From: JAMXLO01 sp036265005
Lineage (GTDB): Bacteria > Pseudomonadota > Alphaproteobacteria > Acetobacterales > Acetobacteraceae
Direction of reading: 5' to 3'
Assembly: GCA_036265005.1 (NCBI GenBank)
Contig: DATAPW010000361.1
Location: forward strand, 1-57,627
Length of the DNA: 57,627 nucleotides
The position numbers and the translations under genes were made by a program. Shown here piece after piece: positions 1 to 7,786 of the stretch; positions within the stretch are counted from its first letter, which is position 1; each line of letters begins with the position of its first letter. The notes under the pieces are model-generated. The model was not told where the DNA came from, searched no databases, and was given only the letters and a program-made list of their open reading frames with translations.

Positions 1-1
1 C

Positions 2-1918
2 TGGCGGGAGGCGAGCTGGGACGAAGCGATCGGCCGCGTCGCATCGGAGTTCAAACGCATCCAGACGGAAGCCGGCAGGGACTCGATCGGCGTCATCACG
101 TCGTCGCGCTGCACCGACGAAGAGACGTATCTGGTGCAGAAACTGGCGCGGCAGGGTTTCGGCAACAACAACACCGACACCTGCGCGCGCGTCTGCCATT
201 CGCCGACCGGTTACGGGTTGCGGACCACGTTCGGCACATCGGCCGGCACGCAGAACTTCGATTCCGTGGAACAGGCCGATGTCATGCTGCTGGTCGGCGC
301 CAATCCGACCGACGGGCATCCGGTGTTCGCGTCGCGGATGAAAAAGCGGCTGCGGCAGGGCGCCAAGCTGATCGTGGTCGATCCGCGGCGCATCGACCTG
401 GTGCGGATGCCCCATGTCGAGGCGCAGCACCACCTCGCGCTGCGCCCCGGCACCAATGTCGCCGTGCTGACGGCGCTGGCGCACGTCATCGTCACCGAGG
501 GCCTGGTAGACGATGAATTCGTGCGCGAACGCTGCGACTGGGAGGCGTTCCAGGACTGGGCGCATTTTGTCGCCGAGGAACGCAACAGCCCCGATACGGT
601 GGAGACGTTCACCGGCGTGCCGGCGGAGACCATCCGCGCGGCTGCCCGGCTGTTCGCAGCGGCGCGCAACGGCGCGATCTATTACGGGCTGGGCGTGACC
701 GAGCACAGCCAGGGCACCACCGCAGTGATGGCGCTGGCAAATCTTGCGATGGCGACAGGGAATATCGGACGCCTGGGCGTCGGCGTAAATCCCCTGCGCG
801 GCCAGAATAACGTGCAGGGAAGCTGCGACATGGGCTCCTTCCCGCATGAGCTGCCCGGCTACCGGCATATCTCCGAACCTGCGGTGCGCGCGATCTACGA
901 ACGCGAATGGGGCGTGACGCTGGATCCGGAGCCGGGTCTGCGCATTCCCAACATGATCGATGCCGCGATCGACGGCACGTTCAGGGGCATCTACATCCAG
1001 GGTGAGGACATCGCGCAGTCCGATCCCGATACGCAGCACATCACCGAAGGTCTCGCGGCGATGGAATGCGTCGTGGTGCACGACCTGTTCCTGAACGAGA
1101 CAGCGAATTACGCGCATGTCTTCCTGCCGGGATCCACATTCCTGGAGAAGGATGGCACGTTCATCAACGCGGAACGCCGCATCAACCTGGTGCGCAAGGT
1201 GATGGCGCCGCGTTGCGGTTTGGCCGACTGGGAAGCCACGCAGGCAATCGCCCGCGCGATGGGGTTGGATTGGAACTACCCGCACCCGTCGCAGATCATG
1301 GACGAGATCGCCCGTACCACACCGACCTTCGCCGGCGTCACCTACGAGAAGCTGGCGCAGGGATCGGTCCAGTGGCCGTGCAACGAGAAGGCGCCGGACG
1401 GCACGCCGACAATGCATATCGGTAGCTTTGTGCGCGGCATGGGGAACTTCGTCATCACCGAATACGTGCCGACCGATGAGAAGATCGGGCCCCGCTTCCC
1501 GCTGCTGCTGACCACGGGACGCATCCTCAGCCAGTATAACGTCGGTGCGCAGACGCGGCGCACGGCGAACGTGGCATGGCACCACGAGGACGTGCTGGAG
1601 ATCCACCCGCACGACGCCGAACAGCGAGGCGTGCGCGACGGCGACCTGGTGCGGCTGGCGTCGCGCTCCGGCGAGACGACGTTGCGTGCCAGGATCACCG
1701 ATCGCGTTGCGCCGGGCGTGGTCTACACGACGTTCCATCATCCGGCGACGCAGGCCAATGTCGTGACCAGCGACTACTCGGATTGGGCGACGAACTGCCC
1801 CGAGTACAAGGTGACTGCGGTGCAGGTGACGCCTTCGAACGGGCCGAGTGAGTGGCAGGAGGAATACCGCGAGCTGACCGAGAAGAGTCGCCGCATCGAG
1901 GTCGTGCCGGCGAAGTGA
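2..1918 (+). CDS. fdsA: Formate dehydrogenase alpha (molybdenum) subunit, 5'-truncated by window edge
   Basis: Catalytic subunit of a cytoplasmic NAD-linked formate dehydrogenase, oxidising formate to CO2 at a bis-MGD molybdenum centre. Frame 2 is open from the window start, so 638 residues are visible and the N-terminal Fe-S domains lie upstream. The active-site motif CARVCHSPT is present. Its second Cys (codon 194-196) occupies the place of the Sec/Cys molybdenum ligand and is followed by the conserved His, so this is a cysteine enzyme needing no selenium. GVNPLRGQNNVQGSCDMG is the typical cofactor-binding stretch. The C-terminal molydopterin-dinucleotide-binding domain starts near 1490 (LLLTTGRILSQYN). 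The stop overlaps the next start (TGATG). The order alpha, fdhD, delta matches the 3' half of known fdsGBACD operons, so beta and gamma genes are expected upstream. Confidence 0.95.
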   Translation, partial: WREASWDEAIGRVASEFKRIQTEAGRDSIGVITSSRCTDEETYLVQKLARQGFGNNNTDTCARVCHSPTGYGLRTTFGTSAGTQNFDSVEQADVMLLVGANPTDGHPVFASRMKKRLRQGAKLIVVDPRRIDLVRMPHVEAQHHLALRPGTNVAVLTALAHVIVTEGLVDDEFVRERCDWEAFQDWAHFVAEERNSPDTVETFTGVPAETIRAAARLFAAARNGAIYYGLGVTEHSQGTTAVMALANLAMATGNIGRLGVGVNPLRGQNNVQGSCDMGSFPHELPGYRHISEPAVRAIYEREWGVTLDPEPGLRIPNMIDAAIDGTFRGIYIQGEDIAQSDPDTQHITEGLAAMECVVVHDLFLNETANYAHVFLPGSTFLEKDGTFINAERRINLVRKVMAPRCGLADWEATQAIARAMGLDWNYPHPSQIMDEIARTTPTFAGVTYEKLAQGSVQWPCNEKAPDGTPTMHIGSFVRGMGNFVITEYVPTDEKIGPRFPLLLTTGRILSQYNVGAQTRRTANVAWHHEDVLEIHPHDAEQRGVRDGDLVRLASRSGETTLRARITDRVAPGVVYTTFHHPATQANVVTSDYSDWATNCPEYKVTAVQVTPSNGPSEWQEEYRELTEKSRRIEVVPAK

Positions 1919-2745
1919 TGGCACTCCCGGCACCCGTCCGCAGTGTCGAGCGCATTGCCTTCCATGGCGATGCGGTGACGCGTGGTGCGCGCGCAATCCC
2001 CGAAGAGACGCCGGTGGCGCTGAGCTATAATCGCACCGCCTATGCGGTGATGCTCGCGACGCCGGCCGATCTGGAAGACTTCGCCATCGGCTTCAGCGTG
2101 ACCGAAGGTGTTGTGCAGCGCGCCGACGAGATTGAGGAGCTCGACATCGTTCCTGCCGAGCAGGGTGGTATCGAGCTGCGCATGTGGCTGGCGCCCGAGC
2201 GGGCAGACAGAATCGCCGTGCGGCAACGCCGCATGGCAGGGCCAAGTGGCTGTGGCCTGTGCGGGCTGGAAAGCCTGGCCGATGCGGTGCGTGCGCCGCC
2301 GCAGGTCAATTCTTCGGCGCAGTTCGATACCGCGGCGATCCACGCCGCCATGGCAGCGCTTCCCGCGGCGCAGAAACTCAACCAGCAGACCCGCGCCGTG
2401 CATGCCGCGGCCTTCTGGCATCCCGCGCGCGGCCTTGTCGCTTTGCGCGAAGACGTGGGCCGGCACAATGCGCTCGACAAGCTGACCGGTGCCCTGGCGC
2501 GCGATGGCGTCGCCGTGGCGGAGGGATTGCTGCTGTTGTCGAGCCGCATCTCGGTTGAAATGGTACAGAAGGCGGCGATGCTCGGGGCACCCGTGGTGGT
2601 CGCGGTATCCGCGCCGACCGCACTCGCCGTCCGCCTGGCCGACGCGGCCGGCATCACGCTGATCGGCATCGCCCGACCCGACGGCTTCGAGGTCTTCACG
2701 CGCCCGGAGCGCATCGCCGCACCACAGGTGCAACATGTCGCCTGA
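1918..2745 (+). CDS. fdhD: FdhD sulfurtransferase, formate dehydrogenase accessory protein
   Basis: 275 residues. FdhD proteins pass sulfur from a cysteine desulfurase to the Mo-bisMGD cofactor, which formate dehydrogenase needs for activity; in fds operons the gene is called fdsC. The conserved CxxC is seen as GPSGCGLCG (Cys112 and Cys115 from this start), and the downstream EDVGRHNALDKL motif is typical. I chose the ATG that overlaps the fdsA stop (TGATG); an upstream in-frame start at 1852 would intrude 66 nt into fdsA. Translational coupling to fdsA is likely. Confidence 0.95.
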   Translation: MALPAPVRSVERIAFHGDAVTRGARAIPEETPVALSYNRTAYAVMLATPADLEDFAIGFSVTEGVVQRADEIEELDIVPAEQGGIELRMWLAPERADRIAVRQRRMAGPSGCGLCGLESLADAVRAPPQVNSSAQFDTAAIHAAMAALPAAQKLNQQTRAVHAAAFWHPARGLVALREDVGRHNALDKLTGALARDGVAVAEGLLLLSSRISVEMVQKAAMLGAPVVVAVSAPTALAVRLADAAGITLIGIARPDGFEVFTRPERIAAPQVQHVA

Positions 2746-2944
2746 CAAGCTCGCCTACATGGCCAATCAGATCGGCAAATTCTTCGTACACCAGCCGCAC
2801 GACAAGGCAGTCGCCGCGATTGCCGACCACATCCAGAAGTACTGGGACCCGCGGATGCGCGGCACGATTATGGCGCATCTCAGTGCGGTACAGCTCGATC
2901 CGCTGGTGCGCGAGGCGATGGAGAGCTTGAGGGCGCCGGCCTGA
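2735..2944 (+). CDS. fdsD: Formate dehydrogenase delta subunit
   Basis: 69-residue protein of the FdsD family, the small delta subunit of NAD-dependent formate dehydrogenases, proposed to help assembly or stability of the complex. The family look is clear: LAYMANQIGKFF near the start, then YWDPRMRGTIMAHL in the middle. It overlaps the fdhD end by 11 nt and is the last gene of the operon, ahead of a convergent transporter gene. Confidence 0.9.
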   Translation: MSPDKLAYMANQIGKFFVHQPHDKAVAAIADHIQKYWDPRMRGTIMAHLSAVQLDPLVREAMESLRAPA

Positions 2945-2969
2945 TCTGACTGTTTGCGCTGTCTGTGTC

Positions 2970-2997
2970 GGGCGGAAAAGCGAAGCGCATTACGCCC
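2970..2997. terminator. Stem-loop/dispersed-repeat-like element between convergent operons
   Basis: GGGCG (2970-2974) and CGCCC (2993-2997) bracket an imperfect inverted repeat containing AGCGAAGCGCATTACGC. It sits in the 61-nt gap between fdsD (+) and livMGF (-). There is no T-run. It resembles short GC-rich palindromes that recur between genes in alphaproteobacteria; it may end transcription from both sides. Confidence 0.35.
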
Positions 2998-3005
2998 CGC
3001 CCGGA

Positions 3006-5522
3006 TTACGCCGCGGTCAGTTCCTGCTGCACGATCCCTAGCAAGCGAGCCTGCAAGGCGGCATCGGCTTCCAACGCCTTTGCGCTGCCTTCGTAGGCTA
3101 CCTGGCCATTCACCAGCACGTAGGCGCGATCGGCAATCGGCAGCACTGTTTCGGCATGGTGTTCGACGATGATCATGGCGACGCGACCGCGTAGCCGTAC
3201 CAGCGCGTCCATCACCTCCTGCACGACCGCCGGCGCCAAGCCTTCGAACGGTTCATCCAGCAGGATCAATCGGCTTGGCACGGTCAGTGCGCGGGCGATC
3301 GCCAACATCTGCCGTTCGCCACCCGACAGGCTTTCAGCGCGGGCGCGTTGCAGGATCTTCAGCTTGGGGAACAGTTCGTAGATTTCGTCGAACGACGCAC
3401 CGCCAGGCCGGGCGGCGATCTGCAGGTTTTCGGTGACTGTCAAATTGGGGAACAGCCGTCGCCCCTCAGGCACGATGGAGATGCCCAGCCGGTTGATCTC
3501 GAATGGCCTGGCGTGGGTGATGTCCTTGCCATCCATCGTGATCTGGCCAGCGCTTTTCTGCACCGTGCCGCTGATCGCGCGCAGCATCGTGGTCTTGCCG
3601 ACACCGTTGCGACCGAGCAGTGCCACAGCCTCGCCTTCATGGACGGTGAGATCGAGATCCGTCAGCACCAGGCTGCCGGCATAACCGGCGCGCACCTTCT
3701 GAAGTTGAAGAATTGATTTCGCCGCAATGGGTTGGACGCTCTCCGCGTGTACGGTCGGCTGCGGACCACCGGCACGCGCCGTGCCCATGTAGGCAGTGAT
3801 GACGTCCGGATTGTTCGCCACCTCGGCTGGCTTGCCGTCGGCGATCACACGACCCTGGTGCAGCACTGTGATGCGATCCGAGAGCGCCAGGACGCGGTCG
3901 ATATCGTGCTCGATCAGCAGCACGGCGTGGGTTGCGGCAAGCTGGCGGATCAGCGCACCGACGACTTCCCGATCGGCTTCGGCGAGACCAGCCAGCGGTT
4001 CGTCGAGCAACAGCAGTTTGGCGTCTGTGGCGAGCGCGATGGCAATTTCCAGCAGGCGCTGCTCGCCATGCGAGAGATTGGCGCAGGGTTCCGCGGCGCG
4101 ATCCTCGAGCCCGACGGCCGCGAGCAGCGACCAGGTCCGGGCATTGACATCGTCGAGCCGGTAAGCGTCGCGCCACAGGTTATGGCGATGCGGGCTTTGC
4201 ATCTGCACGGCAACACGTGCGTTCTCGAACGTGGTGAGATTCCGGAACACGCTGAGAATTTGGAATGAGCGGCTGAGGCCGAGACGAATGCGACGATGCA
4301 CCGCCAGGTTGGTGATGGTATGGTCATCGAAGCGGATTTCCCCGGCGTCGGCGCGCAGCAGGCCGGTCAGCATGTTGAAGAACGTTGTCTTGCCCGCGCC
4401 ATTCGGTCCGATCAGGCTGTGCAGGCGGCATGGGTGCACCTCGAGATACACGTCGGCTGCCACCACCAGCGAGCCAAATCGCTTGTGCAGGCTACGCACC
4501 TGCAGTAGCGGCCTGCCGGTGTCGATCTGCGTATCGGCGCCGCCTCGATAGGGTACGATGCGCGCCGGGCGTGGTGGGATGCCGCGGCGGACCAGCGTCC
4601 AGTCTTCGCGTCCGATTAAACGGAACACCAGGCCTTGCATGCCTTCGGGCGAGGCGAGCGCGAAGATCATGACGACAGGCGCGAAGATGAGCCACCAGCT
4701 TTCAGTGATGGCGGACAACCGATCTTCCAGCAGGATGAAGGCGATTGCGCCCCACAGCGGGCCGAGAAAATGATGCACGCCGCCCATCACGGTCATCAGC
4801 AGCGAGTCGCCGGCGTGCTGCCAGCTTAGATTATCGGCATAGGCGCCATGCAGCATGAATGAGAGCAAGGCGCCGGCGTAGCCGACTACGCCGCCCATGA
4901 TGACGAACGCCTCGAACTTGATGCGGAACGTGTTGTAGCCGAGCGTGCGGACGCGCTGTTCATTGTCGCGCAATGCTTGCAACAGGCGGCCGAACGGCGA
5001 ATGCGCGATGCGCCACAGCACGCCCATGCCGAGAGCGACGGTGACGACAGCGAAGCTATGGAACGCCCAGTCGCTCTCGAACAACGGGCGCGGCACGCCT
5101 TGCAGACCATTCTCGCCGCCGGTCATGTCGGTCCATTTGAATGCGACCTCGAAGGCGATCTGCGAGAACGCCAGCGTCAGCAGCGAGAAATACAGACCGC
5201 GGCGCCGCAGGATGATCAGCGCAATCGCCGCCGCCAGAACCAGCGAGAACAGCACCGCGAAGATCAGTGCCTCGATCTCATTGCCGAGGAAGCGGCGCAT
5301 CGAGATTGCCACGGCGTAGGTCGCGCAGCCGAAGAAGACCGATGCGCCGAACGGCACCAGGCCGGTGTAGCCGACCAGCAGGTTCACGCCCGCGCCGTAC
5401 AGCATGTAGATGGCAATCTGGGTGATCAGGCTGATCGGCGCGCCGATCGCGTGCCAGAGTCCGGTCAATGCAATCAGAACCAGGACGATCCACGGGATCG
5501 GGTGGCGCAACAGGGGGGTCAT
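3006..5522 (-). CDS. Fused Liv-type ABC importer: LivM permease + LivG ATPase + LivF ATPase
   Basis: 838-residue single polypeptide carrying three normally separate parts of a branched-chain-amino-acid-type (HAAT) importer. Residues about 1-300 are a LivM-like permease with multiple hydrophobic segments (GYTGLVPFGASVFFG, RGLYFSLLTLAFSQ). Residues about 338-580 are a LivG ATPase with Walker A GPNGAGKTT, signature LSHGEQ and Walker B LLLLDEP. Residues about 604-838 are a LivF ATPase with GRNGVGKTT, LSGGERQ and LILLDEP. Linkers are roughly 25-35 residues. I see no stop or frame break. The ATG overlaps the livH stop by 4 nt, so expression is coupled. Fusion would enforce equal amounts of M, G and F, leaving LivH as the separate second permease. 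Substrate cannot be read from sequence. Confidence 0.93.
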   Translation of the reverse strand: MTPLLRHPIPWIVLVLIALTGLWHAIGAPISLITQIAIYMLYGAGVNLLVGYTGLVPFGASVFFGCATYAVAISMRRFLGNEIEALIFAVLFSLVLAAAIALIILRRRGLYFSLLTLAFSQIAFEVAFKWTDMTGGENGLQGVPRPLFESDWAFHSFAVVTVALGMGVLWRIAHSPFGRLLQALRDNEQRVRTLGYNTFRIKFEAFVIMGGVVGYAGALLSFMLHGAYADNLSWQHAGDSLLMTVMGGVHHFLGPLWGAIAFILLEDRLSAITESWWLIFAPVVMIFALASPEGMQGLVFRLIGREDWTLVRRGIPPRPARIVPYRGGADTQIDTGRPLLQVRSLHKRFGSLVVAADVYLEVHPCRLHSLIGPNGAGKTTFFNMLTGLLRADAGEIRFDDHTITNLAVHRRIRLGLSRSFQILSVFRNLTTFENARVAVQMQSPHRHNLWRDAYRLDDVNARTWSLLAAVGLEDRAAEPCANLSHGEQRLLEIAIALATDAKLLLLDEPLAGLAEADREVVGALIRQLAATHAVLLIEHDIDRVLALSDRITVLHQGRVIADGKPAEVANNPDVITAYMGTARAGGPQPTVHAESVQPIAAKSILQLQKVRAGYAGSLVLTDLDLTVHEGEAVALLGRNGVGKTTMLRAISGTVQKSAGQITMDGKDITHARPFEINRLGISIVPEGRRLFPNLTVTENLQIAARPGGASFDEIYELFPKLKILQRARAESLSGGERQMLAIARALTVPSRLILLDEPFEGLAPAVVQEVMDALVRLRGRVAMIIVEHHAETVLPIADRAYVLVNGQVAYEGSAKALEADAALQARLLGIVQQELTAA

Positions 5523-6388
5523 TCAAAGCGCTCCCAGCGCTCGCCAAGCAATCCGCGTGGTCGCAGCAGCAGCATCAATGCCATGAACAGGTACATGACC
5601 GCGCCGGATGCTTCCGGCTTGAACTGGATGGTCAGTGCGATGACGATGCCAACCAGCAGGCCGGCGATCACCGCACCGGCGAACGAACCGAGGCCGCCGA
5701 TCGCGACGACAACGAAGGCCGGCATGATGGCGTTGGTCGCCATTGCTGGCGTTACTGTCCACAGCGGTGCGGCGAGTACACCGGCGATGCCCGAGATGCC
5801 GCAGCCGAGACCGAACACCCACATGAATACGCGCGGCAGGTTGATGCCGAGCAAGCCAACCATTTCCGGATCGCGTGAACCGGCGCGCAGGATGCGGCCG
5901 AACTTTGTGTAGGTGAGGAACGCCCACAATCCGACCAGTACCGCCGCCGTGGTCAGCAAAACTGCCAGACGATACTTGGTAAAAAGGATCGGACCCCAGA
6001 TGATGAAGCCCGACAGGAAGGGCGGCGGGCTGAACGGTTGGCCGATACCGCCCCAGATCAATCGCACCAATGCTTCGATCATCAGCGCAAGTGCGAAGGT
6101 GATGATCAGGCTGAGCAAAGGTTCCTTGTCGTACAGCCGCCGGATCAGAACGCGTTCCACGACCACGCCGATCAGACCGACGATGACCGGCGCCAGGATG
6201 ACGGCAGGCCAACCGAAGGTCTGATACAGGGTGAGGGCGAAATAGGCCCCAAGCGTGAAGAACACGCCATGCGCGAAGTTCACAATGCCGAGCAGGCCGA
6301 AGATGATCGAAAGGCCGATGGCGATCAGTACATAGAGGCCGCCAAGCACGAGGCCGCTCGCCACCTGGGACAGAACGATGTCGAGCAA
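5519..6388 (-). CDS. livH: LivH-type ABC transporter permease
   Basis: 289-residue inner-membrane permease of the LivH/LivM family with about eight hydrophobic segments, the first being VASGLVLGGLYVLIAIGLS. It pairs with the LivM half of the fused protein just downstream. The start is TTG at 6388, supported by GAGGAGA five bases upstream on the minus strand; no better ATG exists nearby. It lies 59 nt after the binding-protein gene with a hairpin in the gap. Confidence 0.93.
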   Translation of the reverse strand: MLDIVLSQVASGLVLGGLYVLIAIGLSIIFGLLGIVNFAHGVFFTLGAYFALTLYQTFGWPAVILAPVIVGLIGVVVERVLIRRLYDKEPLLSLIITFALALMIEALVRLIWGGIGQPFSPPPFLSGFIIWGPILFTKYRLAVLLTTAAVLVGLWAFLTYTKFGRILRAGSRDPEMVGLLGINLPRVFMWVFGLGCGISGIAGVLAAPLWTVTPAMATNAIMPAFVVVAIGGLGSFAGAVIAGLLVGIVIALTIQFKPEASGAVMYLFMALMLLLRPRGLLGERWERFE

Positions 6389-6412
6389 TCAGATCTCCTC
6401 GAAGACGTGGAT

Positions 6413-6446
6413 GGCCGGCCTTCGACCACGAGCCGAAGGGACGGCC
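6413..6446 (-). promoter_or_regulatory. Stem-loop between the binding-protein gene and livH
   Basis: CCTTCG (6419-6424) pairs with CGAAGG (6434-6439), with outer GGCC (6413-6416) facing GGCC (6443-6446). It lies directly after the binding-protein stop and before the livH ribosome binding site. Such hairpins often lower expression of membrane components relative to the abundant binding protein; that role is inferred. Its outer part (GTGGATGGCCGG) also resembles the dispersed palindrome family seen at 23471 and 46498. Confidence 0.4.
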
Positions 6447-6447
6447 C

Positions 6448-7683
6448 TCAGCTCATCTTGCAGCCGATTTCATCCTGCGAACCGAACACTTTTTCCAGTT
6501 CGGCGGGGTTTTCCGGGAGCGCCGCCTTGACGTCGAAATAGTCCCATTTGTCGGTGATCTTTGGCTTCACTGACACGACCAGGTTACGCAGCAGCATCTG
6601 GTGGTCCCATTTGCGGTAGCTGTAAGACGCGGCGCCGGCGTTGAATTTCCAGTTCTCGAGGCCTTCGACGATGGCCATCGGTTCGGTGGACTTCGCCAGC
6701 TCGATCGATTCGAACAGCGACTTCGCGGTGATCCAGCCCATCCATGCCTTGTCCGCTGCCGGACGGCTGTGCTTCTTCAAGTAGGCTTCGGCAAACGCCT
6801 TCTCTTCCGGTGGGTTGTTCGGATTGTTGTACCACCAGAGTTTGGTGAACACGCCGTTCGCAGCGTCCGGGCCTACCGCCCAGATGTCGGTGTCGCCGAT
6901 GGCGATCTCGCAGAAGGGGATCTTGCCCTTCATGCCGAGTTCGTTCCATTGCTTGAGGAAGGTGGAGAGGTCGCCGGCCGACAGACCGCCCAGCACCACA
7001 TCCGGCTGCGCCTGGCGTATCTTGAGGATGAACGAACTGAAGTCTGCAGTGTTCAATGGCACTTCATCGATGCCTGCCTCCGTGCCCCCGGCCTGTTTCA
7101 GCAACTCGCGCGACGAGCGCAGGATATCCTGCCCGAAGGCGAAGGACGCGGTGATGAAATACCACTTCTTGCCGTAGGTCAGTGCAAAGGGGGCGAGCAT
7201 CCGCGATTGCACCAGCACCGGCGTGTTCAGGCGGAACGTGTAGCGGTTGCAGTTCTTGCCGGTGATCTCTGTCGCGGCGGCGTTGTCGCAGACGAACGGG
7301 ATCTTCAATTGCGCGGCGGTGGCTTCTTCGGCCAGTGCGTTTGACGACAGCGAGCCACCGAGGATCGCGCAGACCTTATTCTCCTGCACCAGCTTTTGCA
7401 TATTCTGCGTCGCGCCCTGCGGCGAGGGCTCGTCGAGCCAAACGAGTTCTGCCGGCTGGCCCATGATCTTGTTGCCGCGTTCTTCCAGGGCGAGGTAGGT
7501 GCCTTGCGCGAGGTATTCGGTCTGCGGTGCAATCTGTCCGGTCTTGGCGAGCAGCACGCCGATGCGGATCGGGTCTGCCGCCTTGGCAATGAACGGCATA
7601 GCCAACGGCGATGCTCCAACGGCAGCAGCGCCGAGCAGCATCTGGCGGCGTGGGACAAATAATCCCGATTTACTGGCAGTCAT
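6448..7683 (-). CDS. ABC transporter substrate-binding protein (Peripla_BP_6, LivK-like), Tat signal
   Basis: 411 residues. Periplasmic solute receptor for the adjacent Liv-type importer. The N-terminus carries PRRQMLLGAAAVGASPLAMP, a twin-arginine signal, which is frequent for this family in alphaproteobacteria. The mature part starts like a type I binding protein (DPIRIGVLLAKTGQIAP). ATG at 7683 has a strong purine-rich SD (GGGGGGAG). The family binds amino acids, amides, urea or aromatic acids, so ligand is unknown. The neighbouring quinate module and formate dehydrogenase are suggestive only. Confidence 0.92.
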   Translation of the reverse strand: MTASKSGLFVPRRQMLLGAAAVGASPLAMPFIAKAADPIRIGVLLAKTGQIAPQTEYLAQGTYLALEERGNKIMGQPAELVWLDEPSPQGATQNMQKLVQENKVCAILGGSLSSNALAEEATAAQLKIPFVCDNAAATEITGKNCNRYTFRLNTPVLVQSRMLAPFALTYGKKWYFITASFAFGQDILRSSRELLKQAGGTEAGIDEVPLNTADFSSFILKIRQAQPDVVLGGLSAGDLSTFLKQWNELGMKGKIPFCEIAIGDTDIWAVGPDAANGVFTKLWWYNNPNNPPEEKAFAEAYLKKHSRPAADKAWMGWITAKSLFESIELAKSTEPMAIVEGLENWKFNAGAASYSYRKWDHQMLLRNLVVSVKPKITDKWDYFDVKAALPENPAELEKVFGSQDEIGCKMS

Positions 7684-7786
7684 CTACTCCCCCCTTCATT
7701 CCGCAACATCCTGTTAGGATGCGGCGCGTTCTTGTCAACTGCGTCGCTCGCCGACGCCAACATTCCGCCGGCTTACCGCGGCCACG

